Shown one piece after another: positions 8,947 through 18,178 of a stretch of 64,000 bases of DNA; positions within the stretch are counted from its first letter, which is position 1, and each line of letters opens with the position of its first letter. Under the pieces are notes generated by a model, which was not told the origin of the DNA, made no database searches, and was given only the letters and a program-made list of their open reading frames with translations. The DNA comes from Vibrio rumoiensis 1S-45 (GTDB lineage Bacteria > Pseudomonadota > Gammaproteobacteria > Enterobacterales > Vibrionaceae). The stretch lies in contig NZ_AJYK02000081.1 in the NCBI RefSeq assembly GCF_000286955.2, positions 1-64,000 on the forward strand. Direction: 5' to 3'. Position numbers and translations under genes: made by a program.

Positions 8947-10248
8947 ATGAGCACGTTTTCTGAAAAAGATCATCGTGCTCAAGCTGATCCTAAGCATTTG
9001 CACTGTACGCCACTAGCACAACCTCCTCAACCTGTTGTTATTTGCTCTGGTTGTGATTTAAAAGTAAAAACTGGCGGCTTACCTAACGGTAATAATGCTC
9101 ATTGCCCTCGCTGCGATACACAACTTTATCGTAGCAAAGAAATGAATATAAACAGTAATCTCATTCTTGCAATCAGTGGGTTGTTTTTCTTCATCCCTAG
9201 CCTATTCCTTCCTTTTGTGACGATCCGTCTTATTAATGTCAATTTCTCCGCTGACCTTATTACCGGTTCATACTCATTAATGAAAGAAGGTTTCTTTTTA
9301 CTTGGGCTTATTGTTGTTTTTTGTAGCGCCGTTACACCATTTCTGGCTTTTGGTTCAATTCTTACCACTCATTGGGCTCTCAAAAAAAAGAACTTTTTTA
9401 TTTTTCAGTTATCGCTATCTGCTTATCAAAAATTAAAACATTGGCTGATGTTGGATGTTTTCTTGTTAAGTATTGCGGTTGCTTTTTTTAAATTACAAGA
9501 ATACTCAACCATTAACCCCAAAATGGGTTTAGCTTGCATCGTGTTATCCCAAGTAATTGCGATTGCTTTAGTTTCGAAGGTCAGCGTTAGGCGTTACTGG
9601 GAAATTTGGAAAACCGCTGAAGACTTTAAGTTTTCAGATGTAGATGTGCATTGCGACCATTGCCATTTATCCCAGCCTGCAACCAACACTTGTTTACGGT
9701 GTGAACATACCATTACAACAAGAAAGCCCCTTTCCATTCAAAAAACATGGGCTTTTCTAATTTCGGCTTCAATCTTTTTAATCCCAGCAAACTTTTTAGA
9801 TATATCGGTCATATTCAGTAACGGAAAACGCTATGAAGACACGATTTTCTCTGGCGTCGTATCACTGGTAAAAACTAACATGATGGAAATTGCTATCGTT
9901 ATTTTTGTAGCCAGTATTTTGGTTCCGATAGCAAAAGTGGTTGGATTAGCTTACATTTTAATTTGCATTCAATTCAAAACATTGGATGACCACTACCAGA
10001 GAATGAAACTTTTTCAATTTGTAAAATGGATTGGCAAATGGTCAATTTTAGATTTATTTGTTATATCCATAACTATAGCCCTCGTTGATCGAGACCAAAT
10101 TCTAGACTTTTCCCCTGGGCCTGCTGCCCTTGCATTTGCAGGTGTGGTGGTATTCACCATGTTTGCTGCTGAAAGTTTTGATTCTCGATTAATTTGGACT
10201 AACTACCCTACAACTAACAATAAAAATGAACCTAATTATGAAAAATGA
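8947..10248 (+). CDS. letA: LetA (YebS, PqiA family) lipid-transport membrane protein
   Basis: LetA is the inner-membrane partner that is thought to load lipids into the LetB tunnel. The 433-residue protein has two zinc-ribbon modules, each opening one half of the duplicated membrane domain: Cys33/36 and Cys53/56 first, then CDHC and CLRC around residues 237-253. Each is followed by four hydrophobic segments. AAAGGG lies 7 bp before the ATG. Its 3' end overlaps letB by 23 bp, so the pair is surely co-transcribed, as in the E. coli yebS-yebT-rsmF series. Confidence 0.93.
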   Translation: MSTFSEKDHRAQADPKHLHCTPLAQPPQPVVICSGCDLKVKTGGLPNGNNAHCPRCDTQLYRSKEMNINSNLILAISGLFFFIPSLFLPFVTIRLINVNFSADLITGSYSLMKEGFFLLGLIVVFCSAVTPFLAFGSILTTHWALKKKNFFIFQLSLSAYQKLKHWLMLDVFLLSIAVAFFKLQEYSTINPKMGLACIVLSQVIAIALVSKVSVRRYWEIWKTAEDFKFSDVDVHCDHCHLSQPATNTCLRCEHTITTRKPLSIQKTWAFLISASIFLIPANFLDISVIFSNGKRYEDTIFSGVVSLVKTNMMEIAIVIFVASILVPIAKVVGLAYILICIQFKTLDDHYQRMKLFQFVKWIGKWSILDLFVISITIALVDRDQILDFSPGPAALAFAGVVVFTMFAAESFDSRLIWTNYPTTNNKNEPNYEK

Positions 10249-12886
10249 TTCATTGCCGAATAATGGCATTACGATAAAAAAAGAACGTAGAATTTCTCCG
10301 TTGTGGATACTGCCTATTATTGCGTTATGTCTTGCAGGCTGGCTGGGCTATCAAACCTATACCAATATGGGTCAAAGGGTTCAAATTCATTTTTCTAATG
10401 CTCAAGGCTTAGTGGAAGGACGTACTACCATTCGCTATCAAGGATTAGAAGTTGGTATAGTAAAAAAAATCAGTCTATCTGATAACCTGAATGATATTTA
10501 TGTGAGCGCGGATATTTACCCTAAAGCGACTAAGTTGCTTTCCGCTAACACTCGTTTTTGGTTAGTTAAGCCACAAGCAAGTTTAAGCGGCATCACGGGT
10601 CTTGATGCGTTAGTATCAGGTAATTACATTGCAATTCAACCAGAAGCAGGCGATTTAGATAAAAAGAAAAATGAATCGTTCTCAACAAATTACACAGCTT
10701 TAAAAGAAGAACCTCTCGATATGAGAGGACAAAATGGATTTAATTTAACCTTAACATCAAAAGACTTAGGCTCCATTTCGGTTGGTTCTAAGATTATGTT
10801 CCGTAAGATCGCTATCGGTGAAGTCACTAGCTACACATTAGCGCCTGATTCAAGTACGGTAAAGATTCAAGTATCTATCAAGCGTGAATTTGCCCATATT
10901 GTAAATTCTGACAGCCGATTTTGGAATGTCAGCGGTGTGAACGCCAGTGTTGGATTTAATGGTGTTGATATTCAACTGGATAGCTTAAACGCTCTACTAA
11001 TGGGAGCCATTGCTGTCGACTCTCCAGAAGGTGGAGAGAAAGTCGAATCGAACAAAACCTACAAACTGTACCCAGATATCAAAACTGCAGGTCGTGGTAT
11101 TCGTATTACTATGAGCTTACCAGACGACAGTAACATTTCACCTAATGCTCCAATCATGTATAAGGGTATTGAGGTTGGGCAAATCACAGCGGTACATCTA
11201 GCAGAAGATAAATCCTCTGTTGAAGCCTCAGCGGCTGTTCAACCTGCATTTCTAGATAGTTTAAACAGTGGTACTCAATTTGTTCTAGAGGAACCAAAAT
11301 TATCGCTTACTGAAATGAAAAATGTGTCTAACTTTATTCGTGGAAACTTTGTCACGTTAGTACCTGGTGTGGGTAGCAAAACTCGTCAGTTTGATGTTAT
11401 CCGTAATAATGATCTATTACGCGCTAATCACATGACTAAACCTATTACACTATTTGCTGACGATGCTTATGGTTTAGATGTGGGGACACAAATTCTTTAT
11501 CGCGGTATTCCAGTCGGCAGTGTCAATAAAGTGCACTTAAATGGTGAACGCGTTCAGTTTGATGCACAAATTGATACTCAATATCAAAACTTAGTAAAAT
11601 CTCAAAGTCGATTCTTCATCTCAGGTAGTGTCGACGCTAATTTGAGCAGCTCAGGTGTAAGCATTTCTATGCCTCCAATTAAGCACCTACTTGCTGGTTC
11701 TATCAGCTTTGATAGCAAAGGTGAAAATAAAATCAATTCTGAATATCACTTATACGCCAGTAAATCTCTTGCTGAACTGGCAAAATATGAGACATCAGGA
11801 TCAACTAGTTTAACGCTTTATGCCGCTAGCCTACCTCCTGTATCCATCGGTAGCCCTATTTTATATAGAAATCTTGAAGTCGGTAAAGTTTCGAAGTTTT
11901 ACCTTGTTGATGGCGGTGTGAAAATACAAGCTAGAATTGAAAACCGCTATAAACACCTCGTTACTAACAAAACTGTTTTTTGGAACCACTCTGGCATTAA
12001 AGTGGATGCCGGCCTTAACGGATTAAGCGTGACAGCGTCACCAATAGCCAGTTTACTGAAAGGTGGGATTTCATTTGATAACCTATCAGGTGTTGAAAAC
12101 AAATTAAATGACAACTGGATTTTATATGATGACTACAAATCAGCTCGCCAATTTGGACGTCAAATTACCCTAATTGCTCCTGTTAACAAGAGTGTTACTA
12201 AAGGTATGCCTATTAAATACCAAGGCGTTCAAGTGGGTGAAGTTACGCTTGTCCACCCTAACTTCCAACTAAAAAATGTTGAAATTACAGCCAGAATTTT
12301 TCCAGAATACGTTACTAACATAGCAAAAGACAACAGCCACTTTTGGGTTGTCTTGCCTGAAATAAGCCTAACAACTGGTGCTAAAAATATTGATACGTTA
12401 TTAAGTCCTTATATTCAAGTTGACCCATCCGCAACAGGTAACCCCCAATATAAATTTGACTTAGATACCCAACCACAGATAACGGCAGGTACAACCTTCT
12501 ACCTACAGAGCTTGAATAAAGATTCATTAAGAATTGGGACACCGATTCTTTATCGTGACTTTGAAGTAGGCCGAGTGACCAATGTTGAGTTAGGTGACTT
12601 GTCAGACAGAGTCATTACCACCTTTGAAATTCAACCTAAGTATACGTACCTCGTTCGTAAAAACTCGATATTTTGGGATGTATCAGGTGTTAATGTTAGT
12701 GTTGGCCTCTCAGGTGCAAGTGTTAAGGCTGGCACAGTTGATAGTATTTTAAGAGGTGGCATTGCCTTTTCAACACCTGAAGATGGGGCCTTACAACCAA
12801 AAGCAACAGCAAAATCGACGTTTGTCCTTCATAAAGAAGCACAATCAGAATGGTTAAGCTGGCAAACTGCCATACCGAAAAACTAA
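10226..12886 (+). CDS. letB: LetB (YebT), seven-MCE-domain envelope lipid tunnel
   Basis: LetB forms a hexameric tube that spans the periplasm and carries lipids between the membranes. The 886-residue protein has one N-terminal membrane anchor (about residues 25-45, after KKERRISPLW) and then seven MCE repeats. Each repeat contains a motif like 'IRYQGLEVG', here seen as IMFRKIAIG, IMYKGIEVG, ILYRGIPVG, ILYRNLEVG, IKYQGVQVG and ILYRDFEVG. The length matches E. coli LetB (about 880). Two starts are possible, 10226 and 10238, neither with a good ribosome site, so translation may be coupled to letA. Confidence 0.95.
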   Translation: MNLIMKNDSLPNNGITIKKERRISPLWILPIIALCLAGWLGYQTYTNMGQRVQIHFSNAQGLVEGRTTIRYQGLEVGIVKKISLSDNLNDIYVSADIYPKATKLLSANTRFWLVKPQASLSGITGLDALVSGNYIAIQPEAGDLDKKKNESFSTNYTALKEEPLDMRGQNGFNLTLTSKDLGSISVGSKIMFRKIAIGEVTSYTLAPDSSTVKIQVSIKREFAHIVNSDSRFWNVSGVNASVGFNGVDIQLDSLNALLMGAIAVDSPEGGEKVESNKTYKLYPDIKTAGRGIRITMSLPDDSNISPNAPIMYKGIEVGQITAVHLAEDKSSVEASAAVQPAFLDSLNSGTQFVLEEPKLSLTEMKNVSNFIRGNFVTLVPGVGSKTRQFDVIRNNDLLRANHMTKPITLFADDAYGLDVGTQILYRGIPVGSVNKVHLNGERVQFDAQIDTQYQNLVKSQSRFFISGSVDANLSSSGVSISMPPIKHLLAGSISFDSKGENKINSEYHLYASKSLAELAKYETSGSTSLTLYAASLPPVSIGSPILYRNLEVGKVSKFYLVDGGVKIQARIENRYKHLVTNKTVFWNHSGIKVDAGLNGLSVTASPIASLLKGGISFDNLSGVENKLNDNWILYDDYKSARQFGRQITLIAPVNKSVTKGMPIKYQGVQVGEVTLVHPNFQLKNVEITARIFPEYVTNIAKDNSHFWVVLPEISLTTGAKNIDTLLSPYIQVDPSATGNPQYKFDLDTQPQITAGTTFYLQSLNKDSLRIGTPILYRDFEVGRVTNVELGDLSDRVITTFEIQPKYTYLVRKNSIFWDVSGVNVSVGLSGASVKAGTVDSILRGGIAFSTPEDGALQPKATAKSTFVLHKEAQSEWLSWQTAIPKN

Positions 12887-12893
12887 CGTAAGA

Positions 12894-12927
12894 AAAAATG
12901 CAGCTATTTCAGCTGCATTTTTTTTGT
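12894..12927 (+). terminator. letB terminator
   Basis: A perfect 12-bp stem, AAAAATGCAGCT / AGCTGCATTTTT with a 5-nt loop, runs into a T run 8 bp after the letB stop. The first in-frame ATG of rsmF lies inside the left arm, which argues against it as the rsmF start. Confidence 0.9.
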
Positions 12928-12975
12928 TTTAAGCATAAAATCCGCCCTTACATTTTATTCCCCGAGGTCCACCTT

Positions 12976-14415
12976 TTGCACCCAAACATCAAGCTACCAG
13001 AAGCCTTTTTACAATTAGTTGAATCTACCATGCCAAGTCATTTATCCATGACAGACTTTATTGCTGCCTGTCAAAGACCTTTGCGTCGTAGTATTCGTAT
13101 AAATACATTAAAGATATCGGTAGCCGACTTTGAAATTATAGCGATGCAAAAGAAATGGTCTCTCTCTCCTGTACCTTGGTGTAATGAAGGCTTTTGGATT
13201 GAACGAGAGGATGACAGTGTTCCTTTAGGCAATACTGCTGAACACCTATCAGGCTTGTTTTATATTCAAGAAGCTAGCTCTATGTTACCGGTTACAGCTC
13301 TAGTAAAAGACAACAATGAAATGAATGTCGTTTTGGATATGGCAGCCGCCCCCGGCTCAAAAACCACCCAGATAGCAGCATTGATGAAAAATAGTGGCGC
13401 GTTGGTGGCCAACGAATATGCAGCAAGTCGTGTAAAAGTGCTCAGCGCGAATGTACAACGTTGTGGCGTCTATAACACTGCCTTAACCAACTTTGATGCC
13501 AGAGTCTTTGGTGCGTGGCTTCCGGAGCAATTTGACACCATACTATTGGATGCTCCTTGTTCAGGTGAAGGGACGATTCGTAAAGATCCAGATGCCATGT
13601 CTAACTGGGATCTAGACTCTATTTGCGACATCGCTTCAACTCAAAAAGATCTGATAGAAAGTGCTTTTCATGCACTAAAACCCGGTGGCACATTAGTGTA
13701 TTCCACTTGTACACTCAACCTTCAAGAAAACCAAGAAGTCTGCTTACATCTCAAAGAAACATTCTCAGAAGCTGTTGAATTCATAGCTCTAGGGGATCTA
13801 TTTGAAAATGCTGAGCAAGCATTAACAGAGCATGGTTTTTTACACATTTATCCACAAATTTTCGATAGTGAAGGTTTTTTTGTCGCTAAATTGAAAAAAG
13901 TGTCATCTGTACCACCACCAGAAGTGTTAAAACGTTTAGGTAAGTTTCCATTCGAAAAAGCCAATAACAAATTAATTGAACAAATTTCCAATGAACTTAA
14001 TCAGACATTGGCATTAAACCTTCCTAGCAGCAGTGAGCTTTGGATCCGTGATAAAGAAGTGTGGCTATTTCCGAGTGCAATGACCAATATGATCGGCGAG
14101 CTTCGGTTTAGCCGAATCGGTATTAAATTAGCAGAAACACTTAAAGCATCAAAAAAATCAGGTCCAATGTTTCGTTGGCAACATGAAGCAGTCATGGCAT
14201 TAGCGGATGGAAACAACTCACTATTAATTGATTTAAGTATTGAAGATGCTCGTGAGTGGTTTATGGGCCGTGATATTCGCCCAGATATCACGCCTGGATC
14301 TGGTGAAGTTATCGTTGGTTTTTCAGGGGCGGTCATTGGATTAGGTAAATGGGTGGGTAACAGAATAAAGAATGGACTCCCTAGAGAGTTGGTTCGAGAT
14401 AAAAACCTTTTTTAA
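12976..14415 (+). CDS. rsmF: 16S rRNA (cytosine-1407-C5) methyltransferase RsmF
   Basis: RsmF methylates C1407 of 16S rRNA in the 30S subunit. The core carries SAM motif I ([10 protein letters not shown]), motif [11 protein letters not shown] and motif VI YSTCTLN, whose two cysteines act in release and catalysis. The C-terminal PUA-like part includes [11 protein letters not shown] and [10 protein letters not shown]. The start is set at TTG 12976 because GAGGT lies 7 bp before it and the resulting N terminus ([11 protein letters not shown]) lines up with that of E. coli RsmF. An ATG at 12898 is in frame but buried in the letB terminator hairpin. The product has 479 residues, the family length. 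Confidence 0.92.
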   Translation: MHPNIKLPEAFLQLVESTMPSHLSMTDFIAACQRPLRRSIRINTLKISVADFEIIAMQKKWSLSPVPWCNEGFWIEREDDSVPLGNTAEHLSGLFYIQEASSMLPVTALVKDNNEMNVVLDMAAAPGSKTTQIAALMKNSGALVANEYAASRVKVLSANVQRCGVYNTALTNFDARVFGAWLPEQFDTILLDAPCSGEGTIRKDPDAMSNWDLDSICDIASTQKDLIESAFHALKPGGTLVYSTCTLNLQENQEVCLHLKETFSEAVEFIALGDLFENAEQALTEHGFLHIYPQIFDSEGFFVAKLKKVSSVPPPEVLKRLGKFPFEKANNKLIEQISNELNQTLALNLPSSSELWIRDKEVWLFPSAMTNMIGELRFSRIGIKLAETLKASKKSGPMFRWQHEAVMALADGNNSLLIDLSIEDAREWFMGRDIRPDITPGSGEVIVGFSGAVIGLGKWVGNRIKNGLPRELVRDKNLF

Positions 14416-14512
14416 TCCTATACATTACACTCTCATTGAATGTAAAACGTTTGAAATTTCAAAAGCATCAGATTTTGAGCCTTAATCGAACTGGATAAAA
14501 ATGAGTAATGCG

Positions 14513-14519
14513 CTACCCT
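14513..14519 (+). promoter_or_regulatory. Possible sigma-S-type -10 element of the SdsR-like RNA
   Basis: GCTACCCTTTA at 14512-14522 resembles the extended -10 of RpoS promoters (roughly KCTAYRCTTA). It lies about 7 bp before the inferred 5' end of the RNA, and no -35 is evident, which suits RpoS. Confidence 0.45.
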
Positions 14520-14525
14520 TTATTG

Positions 14526-14636
14526 ACCAGCTGAATGGTTACTTCCATTAAGCCGTTAGCCAGTAAACGATTAACGCAAGCTCTGTAAAGAGCATTCCCC
14601 TCGACTCGTAACACTTATGGTTACGAGTCCTTTTTT
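14526..14636 (+). ncRNA. Probable SdsR/RyeB-like small RNA
   Basis: This 290-bp gap has no open frame but ends in a strong terminator. Just before it is a 5-bp hairpin, GCTCT-GTAA-AGAGC (14580-14593), then the single-stranded stretch ATTCCCCTC, then the terminal stem. From memory, E. coli SdsR has the same order: a GGCTCT/AGAGCC hairpin, CATTTCCCTGGAC, and a terminal hairpin that starts GACC. The synteny agrees, since sdsR lies a few genes downstream of rsmF in E. coli. The predicted length of about 110 nt is also close to SdsR (about 104 nt). The 5' end is inferred. If correct it would be an Hfq-binding, RpoS-dependent repressor of envelope and stress mRNAs. Confidence 0.6.
14603..14636 (+). 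terminator. Terminator of the small RNA
   Basis: A perfect 10-bp stem, GACTCGTAAC / GTTACGAGTC with a 7-nt loop, is followed by C and six T. It is almost 190 bp past the rsmF stop, too far to be only the rsmF terminator. Confidence 0.93.
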
Positions 14637-14707
14637 ATCTCATATAAATCACAAAACCTAAAAACTGGGAGAGTTGAGTTCTCAGCAAGATAGGATGATT
14701 CACCTTT

Positions 14708-15475
14708 CTACTGAACAACTTGCCACTGCTTAGCGAGAACAAATTTACTTCCAGAATCTAACCAATGATTCACCTTTTCAAGTAGCTCTGGGTTATCTTT
14801 TTTCATCATATAAGCTTTAAAGCTCATCGTGCCATCGAGAATATCGGAAGATGAAATACAAAAAACACCTTTTTCATGCAGTTGATAAAAGTGCCCTTCT
14901 ATCAAATCCGTGATCATCACATCAGCCGTTTTATTGCGAATGCCTTGTAAGTTAGCAAAATTATCTTTAACTCGAATAACTCTCGCCTGCTTAATATGGG
15001 AGTTTACATATATCTCATTAGTACCACCCGGGTTCACAATCACCTTCACATCGGGTTGATCGATTTCCTCAAGTGTTTCAAAACGCGCTGCTTGGTTGCA
15101 ATGCGAAAGAATGATTTTTCCGTTTTTAGCAACTGAACTAGAAAAAGAAAATTGCTTGGCTCGGTTCTCCGTGTAGGTCACTCCTCCCGCAGCAATATCA
15201 AATTTATCTTCTGCCAGATCTTTCGATATAGTAGGCCAACTTGTTTGTACAAACTGTATTTCTAAGTTTAATGCTTTGGCAAGCTGCTTAGTCATATCGA
15301 CATCAAACCCAACGAGTTGACCAAGTTTATTACGAAACGATAAAGGCGAATAATCCCCTGCCATTCCGACTCTTAGCTCTCCGCTTTGTACAATTTCATC
15401 CCATGTACGAGCTTGAGTAACGTGAGAAACTAGCATCAAACTTACTATAAAAAACCAACCTTTAATTTTCAGCAT
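14708..15475 (-). CDS. PheC-like periplasmic protein (cyclohexadienyl dehydratase / solute-binding family)
   Basis: The 255-residue product has a signal peptide (WFFIVSLMLVSHVTQA) and the fold of family-3 amino-acid-binding proteins. It is closer to Pseudomonas PheC than to ordinary binding proteins: shared segments include GDYSPLSFR, GFDVDMTKQLA, TSWPTISKD, VNPGGTNE and the acidic site TDLIEGHF, where PheC has its catalytic Glu. PheC turns prephenate or arogenate into phenylpyruvate or phenylalanine in the periplasm. No permease or ATPase gene is next to it, which also favours an enzyme. A binding function remains possible. The start is set at MLKIKG after AAAGAGAGC. Confidence 0.65.
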   Translation of the reverse strand: MLKIKGWFFIVSLMLVSHVTQARTWDEIVQSGELRVGMAGDYSPLSFRNKLGQLVGFDVDMTKQLAKALNLEIQFVQTSWPTISKDLAEDKFDIAAGGVTYTENRAKQFSFSSSVAKNGKIILSHCNQAARFETLEEIDQPDVKVIVNPGGTNEIYVNSHIKQARVIRVKDNFANLQGIRNKTADVMITDLIEGHFYQLHEKGVFCISSSDILDGTMSFKAYMMKKDNPELLEKVNHWLDSGSKFVLAKQWQVVQ

Positions 15476-15649
15476 CCTGCTCTCTTTATACATATTTCGT
15501 ATTTACATCCATTGTTTAATATATACCCAAGTAACACATCTAATATAAGCGAACAATATAAGCTTTGGCTATACTAGCATCATAAAATTTATTTATATTT
15601 CAAATCATTATATTGGATTGGCCTTAATGGAAATTTTAGAGCCGTATCA

Positions 15650-16063
15650 TCATTCAACATGCTTAATGGGTTTAAGCTCAATAGTATCTCCTTCTGGATC
15701 ATCAATGTATAACGATTCTCCAAACCCTTCAGCGCCATAGCGTTGTTCAAATTTGGAATATTCAATACCATGCCGAATAAGAAAACCAATTAACTGCCTT
15801 TTATCAATAGGTTGGATCTGTAAACAAATATGATCCACATTTCTTCCATTTTGGGAGGGAGAATCAGCCCCGACCTTATCTAAAATACTGTCAAAACGCA
15901 CTAAATCAATCAAAGCATTTCCAGCTCTTAATTGAACCAGTCCTGATTCTTTAGGTAATTCTCTTTCAACATGGCAACCAAGAACATCCACATAAAAGCT
16001 AATCATCGCTTTTAAATTATTGGTCCGAAAAACCACATGGTCTATCGCATGTACATGAATCAT
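15650..16063 (-). CDS. VOC (glyoxalase/bleomycin resistance) family protein
   Basis: A 137-residue protein with two beta-alpha-beta-beta-beta modules. The first opens with the metal-binding histidine context IDHVVFRTNNL, followed by FYVDVLGCHVE. The second has VDHICLQI and ends with the acidic context DPEGDTIELKP. These are the usual metal ligands of vicinal-oxygen-chelate enzymes. GGAG lies 5 bp before the ATG. The substrate is unknown: related small VOC proteins are often called lactoylglutathione lyase-like or virulence-associated, without proof. It stands alone on the minus strand. Confidence 0.85.
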   Translation of the reverse strand: MIHVHAIDHVVFRTNNLKAMISFYVDVLGCHVERELPKESGLVQLRAGNALIDLVRFDSILDKVGADSPSQNGRNVDHICLQIQPIDKRQLIGFLIRHGIEYSKFEQRYGAEGFGESLYIDDPEGDTIELKPIKHVE

Positions 16064-16158
16064 ATTACTCCTTACTTTACTTAAATGCGCGATTCACTTT
16101 TCATAGCAAGTTGAGATGCGAATAAGAATCCCGAGTAAACACTAAAACCTATTAAGGT

Positions 16159-16186
16159 AATGCATTCAGTTTCATGTGAATGCATT
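16159..16186. repeat. 10-bp perfect inverted repeat
   Basis: AATGCATTCA and TGAATGCATT face each other across 8 bp in the 267-bp gap between the VOC and DUF2238 genes. No T run follows on either strand, so it is not a normal terminator. It may be an operator or RNA hairpin upstream of the VOC gene. Confidence 0.6.
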
Positions 16187-16330
16187 AATGGAGTAAATAT
16201 TTATTCAACACAGTGTAGCTAGTCGTTCACTACAACTATTAAGTGATTTTACTTATCCGCAACTAAGTTAAGTATAGTCTCTTTTGCTTTGTTTCAATTA
16301 AGCCCGACTTACCTCAAAATTAATCTCAGA

Positions 16331-16918
16331 TCACTTCAGGTTTTTGAGTTGCTGATCGTGCCATTTAGACAGCAGTAACAAGCAACACATTGCTCCAACT
16401 AAAGCAAAAGCCATATCCGATTGTGTGTCCCATACATAACCCTGCGTACCTAAAAATGCTTCTGCGTTTTCACCTGTCGCCAACGCTACCCACCATTCAA
16501 TCAATTCATAAAAAGCACTAAAAGCTAAACATACAGATACAACAAAAACATTCATCCAAGTTTTGCCGTTAACAATACGTAATCGTAATATTAACTCTCT
16601 TGCAATGAGCGCCGGCACAAAGCCTTGCGCAAAATGTCCTAATTTATCGTAGTTATTTCTTGCTGCCCCAAATAAATGGTCGAAAAATGGCACTTCCGCA
16701 TAAGTGTAGTGGCCGCCTATCATTAATATCACGCAATGCACTAGAATAAAGAAATAAAGTAATGGCGTTAGTGGAAAACGCTTATAAGTAATCAATAAAA
16801 TACCAGCGCCAATCAATGCAGGCAGTACCTCTAATAACCAAGTAAAGCTATCTTTAGGCTCAATCGCTGACCAGATGAATACCAAGCCGAACACTAAACC
16901 CCATAAATATTTTCCCAT
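16331..16918 (-). CDS. DUF2238 (YjdF family) inner-membrane protein
   Basis: A 195-residue integral membrane protein with about six hydrophobic segments. Family landmarks are HYTYAEVPFFDHLFG, NNYDKLGHFAQGF, SAFYELIEWW and the C-terminal GTQGYVWDTQSDM. These match E. coli YjdF, whose function is unknown. The start at MGKYLWG is supported by AAGGGA 5 bp before the ATG. The frame stays open from a GTG 12 codons upstream. It is not in an obvious operon. Confidence 0.85.
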   Translation of the reverse strand: MGKYLWGLVFGLVFIWSAIEPKDSFTWLLEVLPALIGAGILLITYKRFPLTPLLYFFILVHCVILMIGGHYTYAEVPFFDHLFGAARNNYDKLGHFAQGFVPALIARELILRLRIVNGKTWMNVFVVSVCLAFSAFYELIEWWVALATGENAEAFLGTQGYVWDTQSDMAFALVGAMCCLLLLSKWHDQQLKNLK

Positions 16919-17032
16919 GTATTCCCTTAGCCGTTTTTCCAGTCTGAAATTCACATAAGCTTACTAAGCTAAAATCACTAATACCCGAGCGATTTTATTT
17001 GTGATTGACACCAAAGTAACTAATTTTCATGT

Positions 17033-17065
17033 AAAAAAAACGTATAACCTCTCAGCTATACGTTT
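17033..17065 (-). terminator. Terminator of the CvfB-like gene
   Basis: On the minus strand AAACGTATA pairs with TATACGTTT across 10 nt and is followed by a run of T. It lies 91 bp past the stop of the S1-domain gene. Confidence 0.85.
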
Positions 17066-17155
17066 CACTTGTACCTAAATTAATTGAAATTGCAGTGAAT
17101 AAATGTAGGCAACAAAGCTGCAGTTTCAACGAAAAATTTTAAACGCTATTTTCTG

Positions 17156-17989
17156 TTAAATCAGATAAATACCATCGTGTTCAATTCTGATTTTGCCTTG
17201 TTTATAAAGGCCACCAATGGTCTTTTTAAACGTGCCTTTACTGGTACGGAAAACCGTAAAAATCGCTTCTGGTGTAGACTTATCACTTAACGGTAAGAAG
17301 CCACCTTTGGTTTCTAAAACGTGTAGGACTTTTTCGCTCAAGTCATCCATTTTAGCCACACCAATCTTTTGTAATGATAAATTGATACGCCCATCTTCGC
17401 GGATTGCTTTGATGTAGCCTTTCAGCCTTTTACCAACAAACAACTTACCAAACACATCAGACTTAAAAATCACGCCCCAATGCTCACCGTGAATGATCGC
17501 TTTAAAACCTAAATCAGTACGTTCCGCGATTAATAGCTCAACTTGTTGGTTAACTTCATAGTTTGCCGGTGTTTTATCTAATAATTTATTAAATTTAGTG
17601 GTACCCACTATGCGGCCAGAAGCTGAATCAGAATACACATAAACCAGAATGTTTTGTTCTTCATGTAGTGGTACACGCTGATTGCTGAACGGAATAAGTA
17701 GATCTTTTTTATCAATTCCCCAATCAACAAAAGCACCAATGTTATTGACACCAACCACATGCATCATGCCCCATTGGCCAACTTGTGCGATAGGCGTTTC
17801 AGTGGTTGCAGAAAGTTGATTATCTGAATCAAAATACAACATAACATCAACCTCGCCACCGACCACAATATCGTCAGGTGCGAACTTATTTGGCAGTAAT
17901 ACAGAGCCAAAATCGTCGGCATCAAGAAAATACCCAAAATCTGTTTGTTTAGTGACAGGAAGTGTGTTGATTTGACCAATTTTAATCAT
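17156..17989 (-). CDS. CvfB-like S1-domain RNA-binding protein
   Basis: A 277-residue protein with the CvfB/YitL architecture: consecutive S1-type beta barrels (about residues 1-65, 70-135 and 145-215, with segments such as IGAFVDWGIDKKDLLIP and GRINLSLQKIG), followed by a winged-helix domain (ILHVLETKGGF-like start, then DKSTPEAIFTVF and GGLYKQGKI). In Staphylococcus, CvfB binds RNA and affects virulence gene expression. In gammaproteobacteria the role is unknown. The GlyxxGxIRIEHDGIYLI end is typical. It has its own terminator. Confidence 0.82.
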   Translation of the reverse strand: MIKIGQINTLPVTKQTDFGYFLDADDFGSVLLPNKFAPDDIVVGGEVDVMLYFDSDNQLSATTETPIAQVGQWGMMHVVGVNNIGAFVDWGIDKKDLLIPFSNQRVPLHEEQNILVYVYSDSASGRIVGTTKFNKLLDKTPANYEVNQQVELLIAERTDLGFKAIIHGEHWGVIFKSDVFGKLFVGKRLKGYIKAIREDGRINLSLQKIGVAKMDDLSEKVLHVLETKGGFLPLSDKSTPEAIFTVFRTSKGTFKKTIGGLYKQGKIRIEHDGIYLI

Positions 17990-18095
17990 GAAAACTCTTA
18001 TTCTTAACGTAAATGACGCGGTGATTATACGCGATATAAATCAGGCTTGCCTGCGTTATTCCATTAAATAATAATATTCAATCAAATAGAGATAC

Positions 18096-18136
18096 AAAAA
18101 ATGAAGCCCAATAATGAAATGATCATTATTGGGCTT
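18096..18136 (-). terminator. Terminator of the DJ-1/PfpI gene
   Basis: A perfect 14-bp stem (AAGCCCAATAATGA and its complement) with a 5-nt loop is followed on the minus strand by CATTTTTTG. It lies about 40 bp past the stop. Confidence 0.88.
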
Positions 18137-18178
18137 AAGTAGTCTTAGATGGTTTTGTGCTACCGACCTATTAAGGAA

